Shown: positions 42,791-51,178 of the stretch, piece after piece | How the letters are laid out: each line of letters starts with the position of its first letter | Numbering within the stretch: the stretch's first letter is position 1 | Source: Thiomicrorhabdus sp033238645 | Lineage (GTDB): Bacteria; Pseudomonadota; Gammaproteobacteria; Thiomicrospirales; Thiomicrospiraceae | Direction of reading: 5' to 3' | NCBI GenBank assembly: GCA_033238645.1 | Contig: BQXR01000001.1 | Location: 62,001-126,000, forward strand | Length of the DNA stretch: 64,000 bases | Notes under the pieces: model-generated | Seen by the model: the letters and a program-made list of their open reading frames with translations, nothing else | Database searches by the model: none | What the model was told of the DNA's origin: nothing | Program-made: the position numbers and the translations under genes

Positions 42791-43702
42791 ATGGCAATGG
42801 TGATTAATACAAATATGGGTGCTGTCAATGCGAATCGCATTTTAGATGCGACAAGCAAAGAACAAGCACTTTCAATGGAGAAGTTAACTTCAGGTAAGTC
42901 AATCAATAAGGCAGCAGATAATGCGGCAGGTTTAGCGATTGCAACAGGAATGACCTCTCAAATAATGGGAACAGATCAGTCCGTCAAGAATGCAAATGAC
43001 GGTATTTCGATGATCCAGACAGTTGATGGTGCAACGAATGAGGTTGTAGATATGATGCAGCGTATGCGTGAGCTAGCGGTGCAATCATTAAACGGAACCT
43101 ATAGTGCATCGAACCGTTCTCAGATGGATGAGGAGTATACACAATTAGAGCTTGAAATTAACCGTGTAGCAACCACAACTAAGTTTAATGAAACACCCTT
43201 GATGGCAAAGCTTAGTACAAATGGCTCGATATTAAGTGGAACAGTTTCAACAGTGAACTTACATGTTGGTTGGGAAGCGGGTGCTGATAATAAAATTGAT
43301 GTTTCAATGGTTAACTTTGCGGTTGGTTATTCGGGAGGAAATCATGTTTTAGGTCAGTTTACGACTGTTACAGGCTCTGTTGTTAACTCTGCATTTGATA
43401 CACGTTCGATTTCGACTCAGGCAGCAGCGTCAACAGCTGTTCAGCATATTGATGGTGCCTTGAGTAATATTGTGACTCAACGAGCTAAATGGGGTGCGCT
43501 GCAGAACAGATTAGAGTCATCGGTAAGTAACTTAAGCAGTATTAATGAGAATATGACGGCAGCACGCTCACGAATTGAAGATACTGATTTTGCGAGAGAG
43601 AGTGCTAACTTAGCAAGAACTCAGGTATTGCAGCAAGCAGGTATGAGTATGTTGTCTCAGGCAAATCAAGACTCGCAGAATGTACTTTCACTAATAAGGT
43701 AA
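42791..43702 (+). CDS. fliC2: Flagellin FliC2
   Basis: 303 residues with the flagellin D0/D1 ends. Differs from FliC3 at only about 13 residues, most in the centre (TTVTGSVVNSAFDTRS) and at the end (QDSQNVLSLIR). No sigma-28 promoter with the usual spacing was found before it, so it may be read from the fliC1 promoter, since no terminator lies between. A terminator follows it. Confidence 0.96.
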   Translation: MAMVINTNMGAVNANRILDATSKEQALSMEKLTSGKSINKAADNAAGLAIATGMTSQIMGTDQSVKNANDGISMIQTVDGATNEVVDMMQRMRELAVQSLNGTYSASNRSQMDEEYTQLELEINRVATTTKFNETPLMAKLSTNGSILSGTVSTVNLHVGWEAGADNKIDVSMVNFAVGYSGGNHVLGQFTTVTGSVVNSAFDTRSISTQAAASTAVQHIDGALSNIVTQRAKWGALQNRLESSVSNLSSINENMTAARSRIEDTDFARESANLARTQVLQQAGMSMLSQANQDSQNVLSLIR

Positions 43703-43789
43703 AAAAGTCTTTAAGGCTTCTTTATGAAGGCTCTATTTTATAGAGTCTTAACTAAAGAAACTTTTGTTTTTTGTTTTCCCTTGTGTTTT

Positions 43790-43811
43790 GCCGCTTTTTA
43801 GCGGCTTTTTT
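43790..43811 (+). terminator. Terminator of fliC1-fliC2
   Basis: GCCGCT, TTTT, AGCGGC, then six T, the same hairpin as before fliC1. Confidence 0.9.
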
Positions 43812-43906
43812 GTTTCTTGAATTCGGGTAGTAAGTGCAACCTTACTTGTAAGAAAAAGGGACTTTTAGCCTGAGACCTTTTTTTCTTTAAAAAATTAATT
43901 TTTTTC

Positions 43907-43932
43907 TAAAGTATTTTTTTTTTGGCCGTTAC
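43907..43932 (+). promoter_or_regulatory. Sigma-28 promoter of fliC3
   Basis: TAAAG at 43907, 14 bases from TAAA to GCCGTTAC (43925-43932), six of eight matches to GCCGATAA. The start is expected near 43941, about 88 bases before the gene. Confidence 0.75.
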
Positions 43933-44028
43933 AGTTAATAGAGAAATTCTATTTACAGAGGTTTTTTATCTCATTTCATAGTCTTAGTTGTATTTTCTCT
44001 ATATCTTAAATAAGAAGGAGCAATTATT

Positions 44029-44940
44029 ATGGCAATGGTAATTAATACAAATATGGGTGCTGTCAATGCGAATCGCATTTTAGATGCGACAAGCAAAGAA
44101 CAAGCGCTTTCAATGGAGAAGTTAACCTCAGGTAAGTCAATCAATAAGGCAGCAGATAATGCGGCAGGTTTAGCGATTGCAACAGGAATGACCTCTCAAA
44201 TAATGGGAACAGATCAGTCAATCAAGAATGCAAATGACGGTATTTCGATGATCCAGACAGTTGATGGTGCAACGAATGAGGTTGTAGATATGATTCAGCG
44301 TATGCGTGAGCTAGCGGTGCAATCATTAAACGGAACCTATAGTGCATCGAACCGTTCTCAGATGGATGAGGAGTATACACAATTAGAGCTTGAAATTAAC
44401 CGTGTAGCAACCACAACTAAGTTTAATGAAACAGCCTTGATGGCAAAGCTTAGTACAAATGGCTCGATGTTAAGTGGAGCAGTTTCAACAGTGAACTTAC
44501 ATGTTGGTTGGGAAGCGGGTGCTGATAATAAAATTGATGTTTCAATGGTTAACTTTGCGGTTGGTTATTCGGGAGGAAATCATGTTTTAGGTCAATTTAC
44601 CAATCTAGCAGGATCAGTGATCAATTCTGCATTTGATTCACGTTCGATTTCGACTCAGGCAGCAGCGTCAACAGCTGTTCAGCATATTGATGGTGCCTTG
44701 AGTAATATTGTGACTCAACGAGCTAAATGGGGTGCGCTGCAGAACAGATTAGAGTCATCGGTAAGTAACTTAAGTAGTATTAATGAGAATATGACGGCAG
44801 CACGCTCACGAATTGAAGATACTGATTTTGCGAGAGAGAGTGCTAACCTAGCAAGAACTCAGGTATTGCAGCAAGCAGGTATGAGTATGTTGTCTCAAGC
44901 GAATCAAAGTTCTGAAAATGTATTATCTCTTTTACGATAA
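44029..44940 (+). CDS. fliC3: Flagellin FliC3
   Basis: Almost identical to FliC2 (about 290 of 303 residues). Differences include Met-to-Ile at DMIQRM, the GSMLSGAVS segment, FTNLAGSVINSAFDSRS and the end QSSENVLSLLR. It has its own sigma-28 promoter and a different ribosome site (AAGGAG), so it may be expressed separately from fliC1-fliC2. Confidence 0.96.
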   Translation: MAMVINTNMGAVNANRILDATSKEQALSMEKLTSGKSINKAADNAAGLAIATGMTSQIMGTDQSIKNANDGISMIQTVDGATNEVVDMIQRMRELAVQSLNGTYSASNRSQMDEEYTQLELEINRVATTTKFNETALMAKLSTNGSMLSGAVSTVNLHVGWEAGADNKIDVSMVNFAVGYSGGNHVLGQFTNLAGSVINSAFDSRSISTQAAASTAVQHIDGALSNIVTQRAKWGALQNRLESSVSNLSSINENMTAARSRIEDTDFARESANLARTQVLQQAGMSMLSQANQSSENVLSLLR

Positions 44941-44986
44941 TTTGGTAAAGTAGAAGTATATATTTAGGATAAAAGGAGGGCTGATC

Positions 44987-45436
44987 ATGGATATTAATCA
45001 GTTAACTTATAGTAATCAGCAACCAAGTTTAAGGTCAAAAGAGCAAGTTTCTCCTGTAGCAAATACTGCTGTAGCAAATACTGCTGTAGCAAATACTGCT
45101 GTAGCAAATACTGCTGAAGGGATTACTGCTGAAGAGATTACTTATGAAACAAAAAAGAGCAAAGTCTCTTCTGAAGAGTTGGCTCAAAAGGTAACAGAAG
45201 CCAATGAGGTTTTGCTTTCTCTTAAGCAGGGGGTTTCATTTTCTATTGATGAATCATCAAAATCTTCGGTTATTAAGCTTATAGATAAAGATACTAATGA
45301 AGTTATAAAACAGTTTCCTAGTGAAGAGTCATTGGGCATGTTAAGTAATATTCAAGAGTATCTGGCTTCGGTAAATGAGTCTAGTCTAACAGGCAAAGAG
45401 GCTTTAACTGGATCTTTGATTAATGAAAAGATTTAA
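44987..45436 (+). CDS. flaG: FlaG-family protein with a pentapeptide repeat
   Basis: FlaG proteins affect filament length and polar flagella assembly. The conserved FlaG region is in the second half: SFSIDESSKSSVIKLIDKDT, NEVIKQFPSEESLGML. The first half carries four perfect copies of VANTA coded by a 15-base repeat (45056-45115) and a degenerate fifth (EGITA). 149 residues, good ribosome site (AAAGGAGGG). Lies directly after fliC3 and before fliD, the usual position in Vibrio and Pseudomonas. Confidence 0.88.
   Translation: MDINQLTYSNQQPSLRSKEQVSPVANTAVANTAVANTAVANTAEGITAEEITYETKKSKVSSEELAQKVTEANEVLLSLKQGVSFSIDESSKSSVIKLIDKDTNEVIKQFPSEESLGMLSNIQEYLASVNESSLTGKEALTGSLINEKI
45056..45115 (+). 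repeat. 15-base tandem repeat, four copies, inside flaG
   Basis: GTAGCAAATACTGCT is repeated four times without change, giving VANTA units in frame, and is followed by a diverged unit (GAAGGGATTACTGCT). Copy number can change without shifting the frame. Confidence 0.95.
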
Positions 45437-45501
45437 CTTTTTTTGGAATGCTTTTTATTATTCGTATAGAAAACAATGAAATGTTTTTCCTATATTTAAT
45501 A

Positions 45502-45523
45502 GCCGCTTTTAAGCGGTTTTTTT
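45502..45523 (+). terminator. Terminator of fliC3-flaG
   Basis: CCGCTT and AAGCGG around a two-base gap, then seven T; the stem is short but similar to those at fliC1 and fliC2. Confidence 0.75.
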
Positions 45524-45541
45524 ATTTTTTGGATAAGGCTT

Positions 45542-45568
45542 TAAAGTATTAGCGTTTATGGCCGATAT
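45542..45568 (+). promoter_or_regulatory. Sigma-28 promoter of fliDST
   Basis: TAAAG at 45542, then GCCGATAT (45561-45568), 15 bases after TAAA. Seven of eight -10 bases match. Confidence 0.82.
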
Positions 45569-45663
45569 ATTAGAATATAGATAATAATGAATAGCTCTTT
45601 ATGCTTGGCATACTTTGAGCTACCATAAAAAATATAATAAAATTTCCTGACCAGGAGAGTGAA

Positions 45664-47994
45664 ATGTCAACGACTAGCGATATAGGTACGACGCTTTTAA
45701 GCAGTTTAACTAATAGTACTTTTGATATTAAAAACCTGGCAAAAGTATCTGCAGATGCCGAAGTTGCAGGCCCTAAGGCTATTATTGATAGAGGTGTTAC
45801 TAAGGCAACAACAGAGTTAGACGCTCTTAAATATCTTGAAACCAATTTATCAGCCTTTCAGACGTATGTAACAGACCTTGCTTCACCAGATATTTTTTCT
45901 CAAAAAACGGGTGTTTCTACAGATGAATCAGTTGTTTTAATTACGGCAGAAGATTCTGCTGCGGTGGGAACATATCAAATTGAATCCCGTCAATTAGCTC
46001 AATCACATACTCAGGTGGCAAACAAAGGGTATACCTCAACAGCAGATTTAATTTCAGCAGGGACGCTTAATATTGCTGAAGGTGGTGTCACGCATGCAAT
46101 AACAGTCGATAGCTCTAATAATACTTTAGATGGTCTACAGCAGGTAATTAACAGTGGTGACTATGGCGTAAGCGCTTCCATTATTAATAATGGAGGTAGT
46201 TACCAGTTGATGTTTACCTCTAAAGAGTCAGGGGCTGCTGGTGAGGTAAGTATCTCTGGTTTAGCTGATTTTGATACTGATGGCTTAACAACAACTGCTG
46301 AAGCTCAAGATGCAGTAATGACGTTGAATGGTTTAACGGTTACAAGTAGTTCTAATACGTTTGATAACGTCATTGAGGGTTTGTCATTTAAATTAAACTC
46401 TACAGATATTGGTACCGCTAAAATGGTCTCTATTGGTCAGGATGAAGAAGGGGTTATTGATACAGTTTCTAGTTTTGTAGAAGTCTATAACCAGTTACAT
46501 AATATTCTTGGTGAGCTGGGAAGTTATGATTCAAGTGATTTAACTGAAGAAGAGTTGGATTCTGAGGAGTATCAGTATTATGGTGATTTGGCAGGTAGTA
46601 GCCTGCTTCGTTCAATAGAATCACAAATTAGAGACTCTATGTCTGGCGCAATTAATGAGCTAAATGGTAGCATTACTTCACTTTCTATGGCGGGTATTTC
46701 TGTAGATCGAGAGGGTGCTCTTGTCTTGGATAGTGAAATTTTAAGTAATGTTGCAAGTACTGATATGCAAGCACTTTCTAATTTATTTTCTAAGGGTGGA
46801 ATTAGTGATGATGCCTTGATAAATGTACTCACAGGAAGTGAAAAGACAATCACCGGTAATTATGCTTTAGATGTTACTCAGTTAGCGGAAAGAGCAACGG
46901 TATCTGGTGGTGCTGTAACGTATGCGGCGAATGAATACCGAGTTAGCGGTGATCGAGTTACAGATGCTACAAGTGTCTTGAATGTTGATGTAGGTGCTCA
47001 GTTTGATCTGGATATAAATGGTACAGTCCAAACGATCTCTTTAACAGACGGGGCTTATGTGGATAAAGATACATTGGCGACTCATATACAGGATCAGATA
47101 AATGCAAGTTTTGGTGCGGGGGCTGCATCTGTAGCTTATGACATAAGTCAGTCTCGGTTTGAGTTTACGACTGCAGGTGGAGTCATGTCGATGTCCAATA
47201 GTGTAAACCTAGAGTCTCAAGGTTTTTCAGGTACTAATTATGCGGGAAAACAGTTAATTGATTTATCTGCTGCTGATGCCACATTTAATATATTACTAGA
47301 TACTTCTACGACATCTTTGGTGACAATTCAGGCTGATAAATATACCCTTGAAGAGTTGGCAACCAAAGTAGCTGGTAATATTAATTCAAATACTGATATG
47401 CAATCTGCTGGTGCAACCGTCAGTGTGTCAACAGATGGTGGTGTTTTGAATCTATTTTCAGATCGGTTTGGTGGTTTTTCTAAAGTAGAATTAACAAATG
47501 TAGCAGGTTTTGCAAACGGTGGATTTTCTGCAGATCTGATTGATGCTGGTCAGAGTGTTGATGGAACCATTACGACAGCCAGTGGAATATTAAATATTGG
47601 TGCATATACGGATTCAGCTGATGGACGACTAGTGAATATTTCTGACTTTGCCATGATTTCTGGAAATGAGGCTGAGGTAAGAGGGCTCTCTTTTGAAGTG
47701 TTGGGGGGGATTATTGGTGCTAGAGGGAATATTACCTTTGCTCAAGGGTTTGCGAGCCGCATTGATGAAACGATTAATAATCTATTTGAAGAGGACTATG
47801 GCTTAGTTTCCTCTAGAATGGATTCTTTGAATACAAAGCTTGAAAGTTATGTGGAACAGACCGATAAACTAGACCTTCGTTATGAGAGGTTAGAGCTTAA
47901 ATATCGAATGGAGTTTTCTATGTTGCAATCTCTTATGTCAAGTTCAGAAGCAACTAGAGACCAGTTAAGTGCTCAGTTTGGTAATAGAGAATAA
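45664..47994 (+). CDS. fliD: FliD, filament cap protein
   Basis: Caps the filament and folds incoming flagellin. FliD_N pattern: FDIKNLAKVSADAEVAGPKAII, STDESVVLITAEDSAAVGTYQI; FliD_C pattern in the middle and C-terminus: SDIGTAKMVSIGQDEEGVIDTV, GSSLLRSIESQIRDSM, ending LELKYRMEFSMLQSLMSSSEATRDQL. At 776 residues it is longer than enteric FliD (about 470); the middle (about 380-680) has an inserted domain rich in Thr/Ser/Gly. A seven-G run (47703-47709) codes for Leu-Gly-Gly. Confidence 0.93.
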   Translation: MSTTSDIGTTLLSSLTNSTFDIKNLAKVSADAEVAGPKAIIDRGVTKATTELDALKYLETNLSAFQTYVTDLASPDIFSQKTGVSTDESVVLITAEDSAAVGTYQIESRQLAQSHTQVANKGYTSTADLISAGTLNIAEGGVTHAITVDSSNNTLDGLQQVINSGDYGVSASIINNGGSYQLMFTSKESGAAGEVSISGLADFDTDGLTTTAEAQDAVMTLNGLTVTSSSNTFDNVIEGLSFKLNSTDIGTAKMVSIGQDEEGVIDTVSSFVEVYNQLHNILGELGSYDSSDLTEEELDSEEYQYYGDLAGSSLLRSIESQIRDSMSGAINELNGSITSLSMAGISVDREGALVLDSEILSNVASTDMQALSNLFSKGGISDDALINVLTGSEKTITGNYALDVTQLAERATVSGGAVTYAANEYRVSGDRVTDATSVLNVDVGAQFDLDINGTVQTISLTDGAYVDKDTLATHIQDQINASFGAGAASVAYDISQSRFEFTTAGGVMSMSNSVNLESQGFSGTNYAGKQLIDLSAADATFNILLDTSTTSLVTIQADKYTLEELATKVAGNINSNTDMQSAGATVSVSTDGGVLNLFSDRFGGFSKVELTNVAGFANGGFSADLIDAGQSVDGTITTASGILNIGAYTDSADGRLVNISDFAMISGNEAEVRGLSFEVLGGIIGARGNITFAQGFASRIDETINNLFEEDYGLVSSRMDSLNTKLESYVEQTDKLDLRYERLELKYRMEFSMLQSLMSSSEATRDQLSAQFGNRE

Positions 47995-48020
47995 TCAATT
48001 TAAAGTAAGGGGCTATTGAT

Positions 48021-48458
48021 ATGAATATGGCATTAAAAAAACAGTTTGCTCAACAGTATGCAAATACCTATGTTGAAACGTCAGTTTCTGAAGCTTCACC
48101 TCACAAGTTGGTTGAAATGTTATATGAGTCAGCTTTAAAAAACTTAAGCATTGCAAAAGTTTTTATTGAACAAAAGGATTATGCGAAGAAGTCTGTCTTT
48201 TTAAATAAGGCATTATCTATTATCAGCGCACTTAGAGCTGGTGTTGATATGGAAAAGGGTGGGGAGGTTGCGATCAACCTGTATGCTTTGTATGACTATT
48301 GCTATAGACAGGCTTTTGAAGCATCAGTACAGAATGATATTGTAATTGTTGATGAGGTGATTGAATTACTTTCAGAAGTGTCTGATGCTTGGAAGCAAAT
48401 GCCTACTAATATAAAGGGCGTTTCTAAAGAGCAGCTTGACAATATGAGAGCCTCTTAG
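48021..48458 (+). CDS. fliS: FliS, flagellin export chaperone
   Basis: Cytoplasmic chaperone of flagellin. 145 residues, all helical. Conserved: YANTYVETSVSEASPHKLVEMLYESALKNL, KKSVFLNKALSIISALRAGVDMEKGGEVAINLYALYDYCYRQ. The next gene (fliT) begins after one base. Confidence 0.92.
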   Translation: MNMALKKQFAQQYANTYVETSVSEASPHKLVEMLYESALKNLSIAKVFIEQKDYAKKSVFLNKALSIISALRAGVDMEKGGEVAINLYALYDYCYRQAFEASVQNDIVIVDEVIELLSEVSDAWKQMPTNIKGVSKEQLDNMRAS

Positions 48459-48459
48459 A

Positions 48460-48759
48460 GTGTGTTCTTTATCTCCAGTGCAACATGCTCGTATAAAGCT
48501 TCTCTCTCATTCTCAGAATATGTTGAGTGCAGCCAAGGCTCAGGAATGGGAGCGTGTTACAGAATTAGATTTTAAGTGGCAAAAATTACTGAGTACATCA
48601 ATTGAGTCGTTTGGAGATGAGTTGAGAGATATTGCACCACAGTTATTTGATGATAACGAAAAGTTGCAAGCAATTGTTTTACAGTCTCAGAGAGCAATGC
48701 TAAAAGAGAGAGAGCAGCAAACATACGGGTTAAAGAAAACCAAAGCCTACCTGAAATAA
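48460..48759 (+). CDS. fliT: FliT-like flagellar chaperone
   Basis: 99 residues starting with GTG one base after fliS. Small, helical and weakly conserved; the pattern W-x3-DFKWQKLL in the middle and LQAIVLQSQRAMLKEREQ later are like FliT, which binds FliD in export. The assignment rests on position after fliS and general form. No transmembrane segment or signal. Confidence 0.65.
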   Translation: MCSLSPVQHARIKLLSHSQNMLSAAKAQEWERVTELDFKWQKLLSTSIESFGDELRDIAPQLFDDNEKLQAIVLQSQRAMLKEREQQTYGLKKTKAYLK

Positions 48760-48833
48760 TATTTCTAATTCGATCACTATTATTTAGTCGTTAACCCCCT
48801 ACGGTGGATAATAGTTAATATGATGCCATTTTT

Positions 48834-48862
48834 TTGACAATGTAATCAAACCTCTATATAAA
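48834..48862 (+). promoter_or_regulatory. Sigma-70 promoter of flrA
   Basis: TTGACA at 48834-48839, 17 bases, TATAAA at 48857-48862. Almost perfect. Start near 48869, 30 bases before flrA. Confidence 0.8.
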
Positions 48863-48898
48863 GGGTAGTTAGATGTCAAAATAACTAATGGCGGATAG

Positions 48899-50011
48899 AT
48901 GTCACAAAAAATCTTATCTATGCTTGTGGGCGAAGGCTCAGCAATGCAAAATGTAAAAAAACTTATTCAACAGGTTGCTCAAACAGATGCTACTGTTCTT
49001 ATTCTAGGTGAGTCTGGAACAGGTAAAGAGGTTGTTGCACAGGCTTTGCATCGTGTTTCTAACCGTTCGGAAAGATCTTTTATTCCTATCAATTGTGGTG
49101 CTATTCCTGCAGAGTTATTAGAGAGTGAACTTTTTGGGCATGAAAAAGGGGCTTTTACAGGGGCGATTACCGCCCGTAAAGGCCGTTTTGAAATGGCTGA
49201 GAAAGGTTCTATATTTTTAGATGAAATTGGTGATATGCCGCTGCCTATGCAAGTAAAACTGCTTCGAGTTTTGCAAGAGCGTTCATATGAACGTGTTGGT
49301 GGTAATAAAAGCTTTCAATGTGATGTAAGAGTTGTTGCTGCAACACACCGAAACTTAGAGGATAGCATTGCTGATGGTGTTTTCCGAGAAGACCTTTTCT
49401 ACCGCCTTAATGTATTCCCGATTGAAATTCCCTCTCTAAGAGAGCGGCCAGAAGATATTCCTGAATTATTTAGATTTATGTTTAATAAAATTCAGCAAAG
49501 TGATCGTAAAATTCCAATTTTAACTGAAAAAGCATTGATTGCACTACAGAACTATTCTTGGCCTGGTAATGTGCGAGAGTTGGGTAATTTATCAGAACGC
49601 CTATCAATTCTGTTTCCCGGGTTGCCAGTTGATTATGATGACCTTCCTGCGAAGTACCAGGTTGAGGTAATAGATGAAATGAAATTGGTTGAAGCAGTTA
49701 CTGTTGATAAAACAGTGCTAGTTGAAGGAAGTAAGCTTACTACTGAACCTGCCCCCCCCCCTGCTGAAATTATTTCACAAGATAAATTATCAACAGAATT
49801 AAACGAAAAAGAGGCTTCTGCTGATGTTTTAGATGCATCTCCCTGTTTAGATGATGGATTAAATTTAAAATCATACCTTGTGGAAATGGAAGTGCAGCTA
49901 ATCCAAAAGGCCTTAAATCAGACTGAAGGCAATGTTTCGCAGGCAGCAAAACTGTTGCAGACCAATCGAACAACTCTGGTCGAAAAAATTCGTAAATATG
50001 AGTTAACCTAG
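48899..50011 (+). CDS. flrA: FlrA/FleQ-like sigma-54-dependent flagellar master regulator, short form
   Basis: AAA+ activator of sigma-54 RNA polymerase. Walker A GESGTGKE (37-44), GAFTGA loop (HEKGAFTGA), Walker B IFLDEIGD, R-fingers REDLFYRLNVFPI, then a linker and a C-terminal Fis-type helix-turn-helix (EGNVSQAAKLLQTNRTTLVEK). At 370 residues it lacks the N-terminal receiver-like domain (about 120-130 residues) of FleQ and FlrA. It stands before flrB-flrC as in Vibrio. A ten-C run (49752-49761) coding for Ala-Pro-Pro-Pro lies in the linker around residues 285-288. Confidence 0.88.
   Translation: MSQKILSMLVGEGSAMQNVKKLIQQVAQTDATVLILGESGTGKEVVAQALHRVSNRSERSFIPINCGAIPAELLESELFGHEKGAFTGAITARKGRFEMAEKGSIFLDEIGDMPLPMQVKLLRVLQERSYERVGGNKSFQCDVRVVAATHRNLEDSIADGVFREDLFYRLNVFPIEIPSLRERPEDIPELFRFMFNKIQQSDRKIPILTEKALIALQNYSWPGNVRELGNLSERLSILFPGLPVDYDDLPAKYQVEVIDEMKLVEAVTVDKTVLVEGSKLTTEPAPPPAEIISQDKLSTELNEKEASADVLDASPCLDDGLNLKSYLVEMEVQLIQKALNQTEGNVSQAAKLLQTNRTTLVEKIRKYELT
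49752..49765 (+). repeat. C-run motif in flrA, C10-TGCT
   Basis: Ten C followed by TGCTGA in the linker between the AAA+ and helix-turn-helix domains, coding Ala-Pro-Pro-Pro-Ala. Gain or loss of one C would shift the frame before the DNA-binding domain. Confidence 0.8.
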
Positions 50012-50017
50012 CTTGGG

Positions 50018-51178
50018 ATGGGTAATACAGTGCTAAATCAAGTTGAACAAGATCGTCTAAAAGAGCTAGAGCAAGCATTTGAGTTGTTTAATACAACCTC
50101 TCTACAGTTGACTAGTGCTTACGAAGGTTTGCAAGAGCAAGTTGTACAGTTGCAACGTCAGCTGGATGCAACCCATCAAGAGAAAAGACGTGTTGCTGAT
50201 AGGTTAAGTCGATTGCTGAATCTTTTGCCAGCAGGTGTAATTGTTCTGAATGACCAAGATGAGGTTGTTGAGATGAACCCGAGTGCTCAGGATATTCTTG
50301 GTAAAGATGCGTTAGGGCGAAGCTGGGATATTGTAGTAATGAATGTTTTTCTTCAGAGTAATGATGCAGGAGAGCTAATTACGCATGACGATGTGATTTA
50401 TCAATTGTCAGAAGCAATGCTGGATGAAGCTTTTGGTAAAATCCTCCTGATTCAGGATGTTACCTCGGCACGCCAGCTTCAAGAGCATATTAGTCGTCAT
50501 CAGAGGCTTCACTCGATGGGTGAAATGGCTGCTTCCTTAGCTCACCAAATACGCACACCACTCTCGTCGGCTCTTCTCTATGTCTCTCAAATGAACTCTA
50601 AAGGCTTGGATGATGAAAAGCGTGAGCTATTTACTGGTAAAGCACTCAATAGTTTGCATCACCTTGAAGGTCTTGTTAGAGATATGCTGCAGTATGCTCG
50701 TGGTGGTAAGGGCAGTGAAAACCAGATTGGGCTAACAGATATGATGCAGCAGTTGAAGCGAAGTATTGAGTCTCAGGTTAAATTTGTCGAAAGCGATATT
50801 CTATTTAATCCCTTTGAGGAGGGGCTTGTTGTTGTTGGCGATAAGGATGCCTTAATGACAGCGCTGCAGAATTTAGTGGGCAATGTAATTGATGTGATGG
50901 AATCAGATGCCCGTATTCAGCTCTCTGTTGAAAAGTTGACAGGTAATAAGGTAGATCTGATTGTAAGTGATAATGGTCCTGGTATTGAACCTGATCTAAT
51001 AGAAAGAGTCTTTGAACCATTTTATACAAACAGAGCAAAAGGAACGGGTTTAGGGTTGGCTGTTGTAAGGGCTGTTGCTGAAGCGCATGGTGGTAAAGCA
51101 TGGGTTAAGTCGATTCCTGGTTATGGTTCAAAATTTGGTCTTAGGTTGCCATTAGCTGTGATAAAGGATATTGAATGA
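50018..51178 (+). CDS. flrB: FlrB/FleS-like sensor histidine kinase
   Basis: Cytoplasmic kinase of the flagellar two-component pair. A coiled-coil start (about 1-60), a PAS domain (about 65-150, LLNLLPAGVIVLNDQDEVVEMN), HisKA with H176 (ASLAHQIRTPLSSALL), and HATPase_c with ALQNLVGNVIDVM, VSDNGPGIEPDL and GTGLGLAVVRAVAEAHGG. No membrane segment. It starts six bases after flrA and its end overlaps flrC by four bases. Confidence 0.92.
   Translation: MGNTVLNQVEQDRLKELEQAFELFNTTSLQLTSAYEGLQEQVVQLQRQLDATHQEKRRVADRLSRLLNLLPAGVIVLNDQDEVVEMNPSAQDILGKDALGRSWDIVVMNVFLQSNDAGELITHDDVIYQLSEAMLDEAFGKILLIQDVTSARQLQEHISRHQRLHSMGEMAASLAHQIRTPLSSALLYVSQMNSKGLDDEKRELFTGKALNSLHHLEGLVRDMLQYARGGKGSENQIGLTDMMQQLKRSIESQVKFVESDILFNPFEEGLVVVGDKDALMTALQNLVGNVIDVMESDARIQLSVEKLTGNKVDLIVSDNGPGIEPDLIERVFEPFYTNRAKGTGLGLAVVRAVAEAHGGKAWVKSIPGYGSKFGLRLPLAVIKDIE

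Larger units (their letters stand above)
43703..44028. other. Intergenic region fliC2-fliC3
   Basis: Contains a hairpin CTCTAT-TTT-ATAGAG (43731-43745), the fliC2 terminator (43790-43811), T-rich stretches and the sigma-28 promoter of fliC3 (43907-43932). No gene seen. Confidence 0.7.
42791..44940 (+). repeat. Near-identical flagellin gene duplication (fliC2 and fliC3)
   Basis: The coding sequences at 42791-43702 and 44029-44940 are almost identical over 912 bases, including silent positions in the first and last thirds. They differ in a cluster near the centre and at the 3' end. This points to recent duplication or ongoing gene conversion; fliC1 is more distant. The spacer (43703-44028) is not duplicated. 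Confidence 0.85.

Noticed and set aside
45056..45130. Possible CRISPR-like repeats in flaG
   Set aside because: The units are 15 bases, directly adjacent, with no spacers, and in frame with the protein.
45570..45845. Minus-strand open frame over the fliD start and promoter
   Set aside because: It covers the sigma-28 promoter and fliD codons and has no recognisable features.
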